From: an uncultured Spartobacteria bacterium
Lineage (GTDB): Bacteria; Verrucomicrobiota; Verrucomicrobiia; Chthoniobacterales; JAATET01
Reading direction: 5' to 3'
Assembly: GCA_938011325.1 (NCBI GenBank)
Contig: CALLUD010000006.1
Coordinates: forward strand, 744,001-808,000
Length of the DNA: 64,000 nt
Each line of letters begins with the position of its first letter. The stretch's first letter is position 1. Below are positions 16,216 to 24,265 of the stretch, piece by piece. The notes beneath the pieces were generated by a model, which saw only the letters and a list, made by a program, of their open reading frames with translations, was not told the DNA's origin and made no database searches. The position numbers and the translations under genes are program-made.

Positions 16216-17333
16216 AAGGCTTTCTCGAAAATCTGCCAGCGCTGGCAGTCAATCGCGCCCATCAAATGCGCGCTTGCGATGATCTCGGTGTTGTTCTCCT
16301 CGACCCATCCCAGATCGGCTTCCTCGTAACGCCGCTTGGCACGGAGAAATTGCTCGTGAAGCAGCCAGGGGTGAAGTCCGAGATCCCGGAATTTGGGCAG
16401 GATGCCGTAAACGACGAATCGCCCGCGTTTCGGGCGCCGCGTCTTTATCAGCCACAGTAAATGCGGAAGCCGCAACCAGCGAGGCGTGCGTTTCAGTGCA
16501 TGAAGAAGCTCGTTGAAATTCGGAAGGGACAACGCGACGCCAGCCGGCTCTCCATCCCGCTCCGCGATCAGGATCATCTCCGGGTCCGCAATGGCCCGAA
16601 GGTCGCCAGCCGCCGCAAGCAGATCGTCGAGCTGGATGGGCACGAATCCCCAGTTGCGGCTCAAGGTGTCGTTGTAGACCTCCTGCACGACAGCGAGATC
16701 CCGAGGCAGCGCCTTCATGTCGATCGGCCGAAGCCGCATCTTCGTTCGTTGCTCCACCCGCTTTGCGAGCCGCACGACGCGCGGATTTGGCTCGAGACTT
16801 GCGAGAGGCAAACGGTATCCCAGCGAACTGCGCACCGGTTGAAGCCCCGCCGCCTGCACAAGCCGCGCGTAATAGGGCGGGTTCCATGTCAGCCCGATGC
16901 AAGGCTGTCGTTCGAAGCCTTCCACGAGAAGGCCGCATTCGTCGTTGATGCTGGGATTGTAGGGGCCACGCATCGACGCCCGCCCCGCTTCGGTCAGAAA
17001 CGCGGCGGCACGATCCAGCAATGCTCGCGCGACCGTCTCGTCATCGATGCATTCAAAAAATCCGAAGAAGCCCGTGGTGTCGCCGTAGTGGCGATTGTGG
17101 CGTTCATTGAGGATCGCGGCGACGCGCCCCACGGGACGCCCGTCGTGCCACGCGATGAACGCGGCGATTTTTCCATGCAGGCGATGGAAGACCGAGTCGG
17201 GCTTTAAAAAGCCGGCAACGCTGCCGGGAAACGGGGGAACGAAATTCGGGATCGCGCCATGCAAGTCCTCCGCCACCCGCTCGAACAGCCTGCGCTGCGA
17301 TGCGCTGGTGACTTCAGTGATCCGCAACTCCAT
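16212..17333 (-). CDS. bcerS: GNAT-like N-acyltransferase, candidate bacterial ceramide synthase
   Basis: A 373-aa cytoplasmic protein resembling the YghO-type GNAT family. Segments include AAFIAWHDGRPVGRVAAILNERHNRHY and the later EMILIAERDGEPAGVALSLPNFNELLHAL, both typical acyl-CoA or acyl-ACP contact strands. The Caulobacter bacterial ceramide synthase (bCerS) is a GNAT-like protein that acylates the amine of the SPT product. Placed between an SPT-like and an SDR gene, with a 4-bp overlap to the latter and 51 bp from the former, it fits that role well. Family membership is inferred from pattern, not by search. Confidence 0.72.
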   Translation of the reverse strand: MELRITEVTSASQRRLFERVAEDLHGAIPNFVPPFPGSVAGFLKPDSVFHRLHGKIAAFIAWHDGRPVGRVAAILNERHNRHYGDTTGFFGFFECIDDETVARALLDRAAAFLTEAGRASMRGPYNPSINDECGLLVEGFERQPCIGLTWNPPYYARLVQAAGLQPVRSSLGYRLPLASLEPNPRVVRLAKRVEQRTKMRLRPIDMKALPRDLAVVQEVYNDTLSRNWGFVPIQLDDLLAAAGDLRAIADPEMILIAERDGEPAGVALSLPNFNELLHALKRTPRWLRLPHLLWLIKTRRPKRGRFVVYGILPKFRDLGLHPWLLHEQFLRAKRRYEEADLGWVEENNTEIIASAHLMGAIDCQRWQIFEKAL

Positions 17334-17384
17334 GCTCCGTTTCCGCCCCGCGCGCCTGACACCGAACTACACTCCGTGCGAGGC

Positions 17385-18725
17385 TTAACGGTGCGCCGGA
17401 TGCACGGTCTCGGGAAGATGCGAGCCGTTTCGCGACGGATCCTGCACTTCCGGGTGCATGGGCTCCGACCCATTCGACAGCGACAGGCTGAAGTCGAAGA
17501 CATTCCGGCGGCGACCGGGCTCCTGATAGGCGGGATCATCAAAGGTCCCAAGCTCCTCGGCGATCTTCGCGAAGATCTCCAGCACGCGATCGAGATCGTC
17601 GTCCGTATGCGTCGCCATGTAGCTGGTGCGCACGATCGCCTCGCCGTAGCGAACCGCAGGATAGATGGCGGGCGTTGCAAAAACACCCTCCTCGTAAAGC
17701 CGCTGCGTGAAACGGAACGCCTTCGCCTCGCTGCCGATCAGAATCGGGACGATCGGAGTCTGCGTGCTGCCGATCTTGAATCCGATGTCCGTGAAACCCT
17801 GATGCATCTTGCGCGTGTTCTTCCAGAGCCGCTCGATGCGCTCGGGCTCGGCTCGCATGATTTCCAGCGCCTTCAGCACACCGCCGACGACCGCCGGCGC
17901 GAGGGATGCCGTGAAAATGAAGCACCGTGCCTTGTGGCGGAGATACTCGATCACGTCACGCTTGCCGGCGATGAAGCCTCCCATCGATCCGAGCGACTTC
18001 GAGAATGTGCCCATCACCAGATCGACATCGTCGTTGACGCCGAAGTGATGCACGGTCCCGCGCCCCTCCGGTCCAAGCACGCCCAGAGCGTGGGCCTCAT
18101 CGACATACGTGAAAGCGCCGAATTCCTTCGCCACTTCGAGAATCGGAGGCAGGTCGGCGATGTCGCCCGACATGCTGAAAACGCCATCGAGCACCACCAG
18201 CTTGCCGCATTCCTCCGGCAGACGCTTGAGCCGGTTGCGGAGCGACACCGCGGAATTGTGACGGAACGGAACGAGCTTCGCGGGTGCGAACTGGCACCCA
18301 TCGATGATGCTGGCGTGATTTTCCCGATCGCAAAGGATGGCATCCTCGTCCTCGGTCAACGTCGCGATCGCGCCCTGGTTCGCAAAAAAGCCTGTGGAAA
18401 ACAACAGCACCGCCTCGCGCTGCAGGAAGTCGGCCAGCGCATCCTCCAGCTCCTCGTGAAGACGGATGTTTCCATTCAACAAGCGGGATCCCGTGCAACC
18501 GGAACCAAACTTCCGGGCTGCGTCGCAGGCCGCCTCGATCACACGCTCATCCTGAGCCAGGCCGAGATAGTTGTTCGACCCGATCATGATCTTGGTCTGC
18601 CCGTCGCAGACGACATGATTCCCCACCGTGTCGTCGATTCGACGAAAATACGGGTAGAATCCTTGTGCCCTGGCGTCAGCGGAATCCCGATACTCCCGGC
18701 ACTTCTGTGTTAAGTCTCTCGCCAC
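17385..18725 (-). CDS. spt: PLP-dependent alpha-oxoamine synthase, candidate serine palmitoyltransferase
   Basis: This enzyme family condenses an amino acid with an acyl thioester; with serine and palmitoyl donor it gives 3-ketosphinganine. The 446-aa protein shows NNYLGLAQDERV, the PLP-stacking AENHASIIDG-like region, VDEAHALGVLGPEGRG (SPT-type, rather than the DDAHGTG of biotin enzymes) and the PLP lysine in GTFSKSLGSMGGFIAG. I place the start at GTG 18725; a TTG at 18788 would add 21 residues unlike the family. The tail after about residue 395 is an extra low-complexity extension. Two downstream genes complete a candidate ceramide set. Confidence 0.85.
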   Translation of the reverse strand: MARDLTQKCREYRDSADARAQGFYPYFRRIDDTVGNHVVCDGQTKIMIGSNNYLGLAQDERVIEAACDAARKFGSGCTGSRLLNGNIRLHEELEDALADFLQREAVLLFSTGFFANQGAIATLTEDEDAILCDRENHASIIDGCQFAPAKLVPFRHNSAVSLRNRLKRLPEECGKLVVLDGVFSMSGDIADLPPILEVAKEFGAFTYVDEAHALGVLGPEGRGTVHHFGVNDDVDLVMGTFSKSLGSMGGFIAGKRDVIEYLRHKARCFIFTASLAPAVVGGVLKALEIMRAEPERIERLWKNTRKMHQGFTDIGFKIGSTQTPIVPILIGSEAKAFRFTQRLYEEGVFATPAIYPAVRYGEAIVRTSYMATHTDDDLDRVLEIFAKIAEELGTFDDPAYQEPGRRRNVFDFSLSLSNGSEPMHPEVQDPSRNGSHLPETVHPAHR

Positions 18726-18734
18726 CTTGGTTAT

Positions 18735-18768
18735 AATCGCACGATCCTTCGCACGGTCGCGTGCGATT
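18735..18768. promoter_or_regulatory. Nested inverted repeats upstream of spt
   Basis: A 9-bp inverted repeat has arms AATCGCACG (18735-18743) and CGTGCGATT (18760-18768). A second arm TCGCACG (18749-18755) pairs with the same right arm CGTGCGA (18760-18766) over a 4-nt loop, so the two pairings exclude each other. The site lies 10-43 bp upstream of the preferred GTG start of spt, where an operator or leader structure would be expected. The core CGCACG-N4-CGTGCG matches the palindrome at 1451-1466. Regulation is inferred. Confidence 0.5.
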
Positions 18769-19006
18769 TCAACGCATTTCGACCCCAAACGCCCTGAGAT
18801 TCAATCAAAAACGGGGCGCGCATCACGAGTATGGCGCCTCAACAGAGCAAACACGGAGGTATTCAAGTTCCGAATCACAGGCCTGTGCTGCGTCTTTGTG
18901 CCAATGCACGCAGATGAAAGCGTTGCGCAACCGCTCGCAAAGCGATTCCGCACGAGGCCGAATCTGATCGTCTCGCTGGTCAAACGTCATCGGGATGGCA
19001 ACGCCG

Positions 19007-20134
19007 TTACCGCTCGTCGATCGGGACGACGGTCTTGCCGGGCTCGGGGCCGACGTATTCGCTGAGCGGACGATAGAGCCGGTTGTCGGAAAGCTGTTCG
19101 AGCACGTGCGCCGTCCAGCCCGAGGTGCGCGCGATCGCGAAGATCGGCGTGAACATGTCGGTCGGAATGCCGAGCGAGTAGTAGACCGTCGCGGAGTAGA
19201 AATCGACGTTCGCGTTGAGGCCCTTCTTCTCCTTCATGATCTCGGCGATGCGCTCACTCATCCGGATCCACTTCGGCTCGCCGAGCTCGTTGCTGAGCTT
19301 GATCGCCATCGCGCGGAGATGCGGCGCGCGCGGATCGAGCACCTTGTAAACGCGGTGGCCGATGCCCATGATTTTCTTCTTCTGCGAGAGCGCATCCTCG
19401 ACCCAGGCATCGACTTTGTCCTCGGAGCCGATCTCCTGCAGCATGTGGATGACGCCTTCGTTGGCGCCGCCGTGCAACGGTCCCTTAAGGGTGCCGATGG
19501 CGGAGGTGATCGCCGAGTAAATGTCGCTCAGTGTCGCGATGGTCACGCGCGCGGAGAAGGTGGAGGCGTTCATGCCGTGATCGGCGTGAAGCACGTAGGC
19601 CACGTCGAGCGTGTCGGCCGCATCCTTGGTCGGTTCCTCGCCATTGAGGAGGTAGAGGAAGTGCGCCGCTTCGCCGAGGTCGGGACGAACGGGCGGAAGG
19701 TCGAGCCCCTGCCGGGCACGGTGGAAGTAGGCGGCAATGACCCCGATCTTCGCTGTGATGCTGAGCGCGCGCTGGCGGTTCTTGTCGAGCTTGATGTCTT
19801 CACCGACGGGTGAGTCGTAGAGCCCGAGCATCGAGACGCCGGTGCGAATGACATCCATCGGGTTCGCGTCCTTCGGCGCGGCCTTGATGAAATTGATCAC
19901 GCCTTCGGGAAGCTCGCGCTGTTCGCCGAGGTTCCTGCGAAGTTCGTCGAGTTCGCGTCGGTTGGGAAGATGCCCGTGCCAGAGCAGATGGACGACTTCC
20001 TCGTAACAGACCTTGCCCGCCAACTCGTTGATGTCATATCCCGCGTAGATCAGGATTCCCTCCTGGCCACGCACATCACTGAGAGTGGTGCTGTTCGCTA
20101 CGATTCCTTCTAGTCCTTTGGCGGTAACTGGCAT
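19007..20134 (-). CDS. Citrate synthase (or 2-methylcitrate synthase)
   Basis: Condenses acetyl-CoA (or propionyl-CoA) with oxaloacetate. From Met at 20134 (MPVTAKGLEGIVANSTTLSDV) the protein is 375 aa, the size of the short Gram-positive/archaeal-like citrate synthases rather than the 430-aa GltA type. Active-site segments are visible: HADHGMNASTFSARV, GPLHGGANEGV and GIGHRVYKVLDPRAPHLR, each carrying a catalytic or substrate-binding His or Arg. Upstream in-frame residues to 20188 look unlike the family. Sequence alone does not distinguish citrate from methylcitrate synthase. About 200 bp separate it from the spt operon downstream. Confidence 0.92.
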   Translation of the reverse strand: MPVTAKGLEGIVANSTTLSDVRGQEGILIYAGYDINELAGKVCYEEVVHLLWHGHLPNRRELDELRRNLGEQRELPEGVINFIKAAPKDANPMDVIRTGVSMLGLYDSPVGEDIKLDKNRQRALSITAKIGVIAAYFHRARQGLDLPPVRPDLGEAAHFLYLLNGEEPTKDAADTLDVAYVLHADHGMNASTFSARVTIATLSDIYSAITSAIGTLKGPLHGGANEGVIHMLQEIGSEDKVDAWVEDALSQKKKIMGIGHRVYKVLDPRAPHLRAMAIKLSNELGEPKWIRMSERIAEIMKEKKGLNANVDFYSATVYYSLGIPTDMFTPIFAIARTSGWTAHVLEQLSDNRLYRPLSEYVGPEPGKTVVPIDER

Positions 20135-20278
20135 GTTCGCTGGTTGGTAAGAGTTTCGGGAGGAGGCGGGTGGCGCTCCCCGCTGCACGATACATGAGCC
20201 ATCGGGGAGGTGAATCCCTTTTTCGATTTTCCCGTTTTGCCACCTGATTTCAGGAGATCAAACGGGCGGTATGCCCGG

Positions 20279-21427
20279 TCAGGATGTCTTGCCTGGAGAA
20301 GTCGGCGAGCCCTTGCTTGCGACCCGTCCAAAGCGAAGCTGCTTCACCGGCGGCAGGATGTCCTTGAACGCCGCGCCGTAGATATCCCAGGCCGTCAGGA
20401 ACAGGCCGCACACGATCGGCCCGACGATGAATCCAATCGGACCAAAAAGAAACAAACCGCCGAGCGTGCCGATGAGAATGAGCAGGTCGGGCATCTTGGC
20501 GTCCTTGCCCACGAGCGTGGGACGGAGGACGTTGTCAATGGTGCCGACCACCGCCGCACACCACACCCCCAGCAGCACCGCCGCGAGGATTTTCCCCGTC
20601 ACCGCGAGATAGATCACCGCCGGCACCCACACGAGTGCGGCGCCGATCCCCGGCACGATCGAGAGAATCACCATGATCGTGCCCCAGAATGCCGCGCCGC
20701 CAATTCCCGCAATCCAGAAGGCAATCCCCGCCAGCGCCCCCTGGATGAAGCCGATGAGCAGCGTTCCCTTCACCGTCGCTCGGGTCACCGAGACGAACCG
20801 CTCAAGCATTCGCTCCTCGTCCTCGTGGCTGAGCGGCATGTAATAGAAAATCTTCTCGAGGATGATGCGCCCGTCCCGCAGGAAGAAGAACATGGCGTAG
20901 ATCATCACGAAGAAATCGAGCAGGAAGCTCGCCGTCCCGGCCGTGAACTTCGAAGCCCCCGAAACCAGATAACCTCCGAGGGCTTTCGCCGCGACACCGA
21001 CGTGGCCCGCAAGCTCTTCCTGGCTCGGGACGAACCGCTCGAGCATGGGAAAGCGCTCCGCGATCCAGTCATGAACATCAAATGTTCTCGCGCTCCCAAG
21101 ATTCTCCTGCACCCAGGGAATGGCCCGATTGCTCACCTCGACCGCCTGGCTGACCACGATGCCGAGAAACGCGCTCATCGGCCCCACGATCAGGATGAAC
21201 AACAGGATGAGCGTGGTCGCGGAAGCGAGCGACTTTCGACCGCGAAACAGCCTCACCATTGCGCGGTATAGCGGCGAGCAAAGTCCCGCGAGGATCGCTC
21301 CGAGAAGAAGCGCCTTCAAAAACGGCCACGTCACCGCCAGAAACAGCACGGTGATCCCAAGCACAAGGATCAGCACGAATGCCGTCCGGAACTGCCGGCC
21401 GCTGATTGTCGAAGGCTCCGCTTCCAT
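20279..21427 (-). CDS. AI-2E family (PerM-type) transporter
   Basis: A 382-aa inner-membrane protein with six to eight predicted hydrophobic segments: for example VLILVLGITVLFLAVTWPFLKALLLGAILAG near the start and LIGFIQGALAGIAFWIAGIGGAAFWG in the second half. The C-terminal LRPTLVGKDAKMPDLLILIGTLGGLFLFGPIGFIVGP is diagnostic of the AI-2E/PerM family, which exports signal molecules or ions in the few studied cases. Substrate unknown here. It lies 145 bp upstream of the citrate synthase start on the same strand. Confidence 0.88.
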   Translation of the reverse strand: MEAEPSTISGRQFRTAFVLILVLGITVLFLAVTWPFLKALLLGAILAGLCSPLYRAMVRLFRGRKSLASATTLILLFILIVGPMSAFLGIVVSQAVEVSNRAIPWVQENLGSARTFDVHDWIAERFPMLERFVPSQEELAGHVGVAAKALGGYLVSGASKFTAGTASFLLDFFVMIYAMFFFLRDGRIILEKIFYYMPLSHEDEERMLERFVSVTRATVKGTLLIGFIQGALAGIAFWIAGIGGAAFWGTIMVILSIVPGIGAALVWVPAVIYLAVTGKILAAVLLGVWCAAVVGTIDNVLRPTLVGKDAKMPDLLILIGTLGGLFLFGPIGFIVGPIVCGLFLTAWDIYGAAFKDILPPVKQLRFGRVASKGSPTSPGKTS

Positions 21428-21510
21428 TCAGGCTCCCTTCGCTTGGCTCGGATGATTCGTCATTGCCGCAACCGCCCGCAGCCTACCCATCCCACCGTGC
21501 GCAACAAGCT

Positions 21511-21969
21511 CTAAAGAAGCTGTTCCTGCACGACGCGCGGCCCCGCCGCGTGCTCCAGATCGACATCGAAGAGCGGCAATCCCACCGTCGGCGGCATCTC
21601 GGAGGAAAAAATCGGCCGCCCCGTCTCGGGCATCCGCTCGTGCTGGCAGTGCAGCATTTCGCCAGCCGTGGCATCCCGCGTTACGACGCGCAACGTCGGT
21701 TCCGGAGTGGAACGATCGATCACCCCGCGCACCACCGCGCCGACCTCGAGATTCGTCCAGACCAGGTTGCCGCTGACCATCGACCGTACCGCGAACCGGT
21801 CGGCCGGAATGTCCACCTCCTCGGCACCGTGTCGCCGCCACCAGCCCATCATTTCCGAGCGGGCAAAGCCCCTCCACACGAATTTCTCCGTCCGATCGTC
21901 GTCGAACCACACCGCCACTTTGTCCCCCGGCGAGACCTTCACTCCATTGAGTTCAAGACACACGCACAT
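21511..21969 (-). CDS. Protein of unknown function, beta-rich
   Basis: A 152-aa hypothetical protein. The start at 21969 is supported by a strong ribosome site AAGGAGA about 8 nt upstream on the minus strand. The sequence is acidic and strand-rich (LNGVKVSPGDKVAVWFDDD, VRSMVSGNLVWTNLEVG), with no signal peptide or membrane segment and no recognised domain. It is divergent from the small gene at 22159 and lies between the permease and the small paralogue pair, so it may be part of a locally specific group. Confidence 0.65.
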   Translation of the reverse strand: MCVCLELNGVKVSPGDKVAVWFDDDRTEKFVWRGFARSEMMGWWRRHGAEEVDIPADRFAVRSMVSGNLVWTNLEVGAVVRGVIDRSTPEPTLRVVTRDATAGEMLHCQHERMPETGRPIFSSEMPPTVGLPLFDVDLEHAAGPRVVQEQLL

Positions 21970-22158
21970 CGTCCGATCTCCTTGCCCTCACGCTCGTCGA
22001 GGATTGACGAGTTCGCCACTGATTTTCCGTTGATCCATCTTGCAAGGAAATCGTTCGCGGCCCATGCGGCTTGCGTCAGGAATTCCACTGATCCGCGCAC
22101 CTGCAGCCGCCATGCGACAGTCCTTGCGAAATGCCGCCGCCCCGGCGAAGGTCCGGCG

Positions 22159-22488
22159 ATGAACGACTTTCAGCTCACGCTGATTCAGGCGGGGGAATTC
22201 ATTCCGTGTGAGGACGTGGCCTATTTCCCCGCGAAGGAAACCGCTCCCCCCTCACCGGAGCCGCCCCGCCGTGGTGCGGTGAAACTCGAGCCCGACATCC
22301 TGCCGCCCTACATCACGGCCACCACCGCTCTTCCGATCAACACGACCCGTCCTGTGTCGGTGCGCCTCGACAACGAGATCATTCCCGTCCCCTTCATCCG
22401 TGCAGCGGAACGGAAGGCGGTCTCCTGCAGGGTTCGCATCGACGGGCCGGTCGCCGTCCGCATTGCCCGGGCAATGGGCCTGCTCTGA
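22159..22488 (+). CDS. Small protein of unknown function, paralogue of the next gene
   Basis: A 109-aa cytoplasmic protein with ATG at 22159 and a GAAGG ribosome site about 7 nt upstream. It has a mostly acidic and Pro-rich body. Its ends resemble those of the gene at 22546: GEFIPCEDVAYFP versus GKPVPVADVFFLP near the start, and GPVAVRIARAMGLL versus GEGIAEIAVAWGLAAP at the end. This suggests an old tandem duplication. No domain is recognised. Confidence 0.6.
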   Translation: MNDFQLTLIQAGEFIPCEDVAYFPAKETAPPSPEPPRRGAVKLEPDILPPYITATTALPINTTRPVSVRLDNEIIPVPFIRAAERKAVSCRVRIDGPVAVRIARAMGLL

Positions 22489-22545
22489 GCGAAAGAATCG
22501 AGCTTCACTGAGGCGCAACGAGGCTCCGCGGATCGATCGGTTTTT

Positions 22546-22866
22546 GTGAAGTCCCCATCGAATAGCGAGCCCGCCGAAAGTTGTCCGCAGTTCCTTCGGT
22601 TGAATGGAAAACCGGTGCCCGTCGCGGATGTTTTCTTTCTGCCGCGCAACGGCACCGAGCCCGACATGTTCCAGGCAAAAATCCGCTGGGATGAAGTCGC
22701 CGATCCCATCCCGGGACGTTGGGAAGCCACCAGCCCTGCGGACGGCGAGCCGGTGCTGCTCACGCTGCTTGGCGGTCATCACGAGGAGCCGGGCGTGGTT
22801 CTGATCGCCGCCACCGGGGAGGGCATTGCCGAAATTGCGGTGGCATGGGGCCTGGCGGCGCCCTGA
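22546..22866 (+). CDS. Small protein of unknown function, paralogue of the upstream gene
   Basis: A 106-aa protein, GTG start at 22546 without a clear ribosome site. Codon usage in this frame fits the genome (GC-rich third positions), and it shares a framework with the gene at 22159. An antisense frame of 206 codons covers both genes on the other strand but looks less like protein. No family recognised; no signal peptide. The likely partner is unknown. Confidence 0.6.
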   Translation: MKSPSNSEPAESCPQFLRLNGKPVPVADVFFLPRNGTEPDMFQAKIRWDEVADPIPGRWEATSPADGEPVLLTLLGGHHEEPGVVLIAATGEGIAEIAVAWGLAAP

Positions 22867-23044
22867 GCGCATCTCTCAACGTTCCACCGGATATTCGCGC
22901 TGGGCGGCGTGTAACCATCAGCCGGCGGTAGGACCATGGCATTACGCCGACGCCGTCCGCCCATTCCGGCCAGGCTTTCGCCATCTCGCGCGTGCGATTT
23001 GGCCTTCGCTTTCGACAGGTCTTTCCGCCCGGTCGAATTAGGGC
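22867..23044. other. Intergenic stretch, nothing identified
   Basis: Short GC-rich stretch between the small paralogue and the candidate 35-aa minus-strand gene. No convincing gene, repeat or RNA motif was found. Confidence 0.5.
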
Positions 23045-23152
23045 TTAAAAAAGTTGCAGGCCGCCGCGACGAGTGCCACGACGGCCTGCTGTTCCCCCCA
23101 GAACAGACTCCAGAATCGCAAAAATTTTCCGGACTGCAATAATAATTTTCAT
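23045..23152 (-). CDS. Candidate 35-aa small protein gene
   Basis: ATG at 23152 is preceded on the minus strand by AGGGGGAG, a strong Shine-Dalgarno, at about 9 nt. The product MKIIIAVRKIFAILESVLGG has an amphipathic or membrane-active look, and then a Gly/Arg-rich tail (GRRGTRRGGLQLF). The final 11 codons lie in a GC hairpin that is followed by a T-run within and after the stop codon. This may be a real small gene or an unannotated small RNA with a fortuitous frame. No family recognised. Confidence 0.4.
   Translation of the reverse strand: MKIIIAVRKIFAILESVLGGTAGRRGTRRGGLQLF
23047..23089 (-). terminator. Possible rho-independent terminator, minus strand
   Basis: On the minus strand the 8-bp arms GCAGGCCG and CGGCCTGC (23056-23089) are followed by AACTTTTTTAA. 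The direction and T-run suit termination of a minus-strand transcript, consistent with the candidate small gene. It gives no T-run on the plus strand. Confidence 0.5.
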
Positions 23153-23220
23153 CTTTTTTCGCTCCCCCTGAAGGCGGCTTTTTTCGGGAAAAAGCTGCGG
23201 AGGTTCGTTAAGGTCGGAAA

Positions 23221-23889
23221 ATGTCCCCCGTTACTGCCAAATCGACGCCGCCCTCGCGTCATCGCGAGCAAACTCCCCGGGAGGAGTTCGCCAACGCGGC
23301 CAGCGCCGGGGTCGGGCTGGCCCTGGCAATCTTCGGCCTGTCCCTGCTGGCGGGCGCAACGATCGACAACCCCGATTTTTTCGTGCAGGCGGGTGCCGCC
23401 GCCTACGGCCTTTCGCTCCTCACCGTGGCGGTCACTTCCACCGCCTATCACGCCGCACCCGCCGGCCGGTGGAAGCAGGCTCTGCGCATCGCCGACCACG
23501 TGGCCATCTATGCGTTGATTGCCGGCACTTACTCCCCATTCGCCCTCGGTCCGTTGCGCGGCCACGGCGGCGGCTGGCTCTTTCTTGCGGAATGGGCGCT
23601 GACCCTGGGCGGCGTCGTGTTCGTGCTGAAAGGCGGCATGGATCGTCGCCGGTGGTCGAACGCGTTTTATCTCGTGATGGGCTGGCTCGGCATTCTGGTG
23701 ATGCCGCAATTTCTCGCCCATGTTCCCCATGCCAGCCTCGTGTGGCTGCTCATCGGCGGGCTCACCTACTCGTTCGGCGTGATTTTTTACTCAGCGAAAC
23801 GGCTGCCGTTCGGCCATTTCGTGTGGCACCTCTTCGTAATCGGCGGTGCCACGTGTCATTTTCTGGCCGTGCTGAACGTCATCCCCTGA
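23221..23889 (+). CDS. Hemolysin III/PAQR-type membrane protein
   Basis: A 222-aa membrane protein. The family segment VAVTSTAYHAAPAGRWKQALRIADHVAIYALIAGTYSPF contains the conserved His and Asp residues of the hemolysin III/adiponectin-receptor (PAQR) family that are thought to bind a metal. Seven hydrophobic helices are likely, with a final GHFVWHLFVIGGATCHFLAVL that carries the second His pair. Its function is not established in bacteria; it may act in lipid hydrolysis or envelope maintenance. It starts at ATG 23221 after an AT-rich promoter-like region. It overlaps the convergent response-regulator gene by 11 bp. Confidence 0.9.
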   Translation: MSPVTAKSTPPSRHREQTPREEFANAASAGVGLALAIFGLSLLAGATIDNPDFFVQAGAAAYGLSLLTVAVTSTAYHAAPAGRWKQALRIADHVAIYALIAGTYSPFALGPLRGHGGGWLFLAEWALTLGGVVFVLKGGMDRRRWSNAFYLVMGWLGILVMPQFLAHVPHASLVWLLIGGLTYSFGVIFYSAKRLPFGHFVWHLFVIGGATCHFLAVLNVIP

Positions 23890-24265
23890 CGCCGTCGCCG
23901 CAGTGCTCCGCCACGCATTTCTCGATCTGCTCCACGCTCACTGGCTTCGCTAGAAATGGATATCCGCCGATGGCGGACTGGTGTCTCGCCTCGCCGGGCG
24001 AAACGATCGCCGTGAGGAAAACCACCGGGATGCCAGAGAGCTCGGGATCCGCCTTTAATTGATTCGCCACGTCGCCGCCGTCGATCTCGGGCATCACGAC
24101 ATCGAGAAAAATGATGTCGGGCTTGAAATAACGGGCCGTCTCCACGGCTTTTCGCCCGTCGTTCACCTCCTCGACGCGAAACTTTTCCGTGGCCTCCAGG
24201 GTGAGCCGCAGCAGGCTCGTGAAGCCAGCCTCGTCGTCGACAATCAGAATGCGTTTGGGATTCAT
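23879..24265 (-). CDS. Single-domain response regulator
   Basis: A 128-aa CheY-like receiver. Features are the acidic pair DDE in LIVDDEAGF, the phosphorylation Asp in PDIIFLDVVMPEIDG (about residue 54), and the Thr/Lys switch residues later (VFLTAIVSPG and FLAKPVSVEQIE). There is no output domain, so it likely signals through protein contacts. Its start overlaps the stop of the histidine kinase by 4 bp, a strong sign that they form a pair. Confidence 0.92.
   Translation of the reverse strand: MNPKRILIVDDEAGFTSLLRLTLEATEKFRVEEVNDGRKAVETARYFKPDIIFLDVVMPEIDGGDVANQLKADPELSGIPVVFLTAIVSPGEARHQSAIGGYPFLAKPVSVEQIEKCVAEHCGDGVRG

Noticed and set aside
22252..22872. A minus-strand frame of 206 codons across the two small paralogues
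   Set aside because: The plus-strand frames share homology to each other and have suitable codon use; the antisense frame does not.
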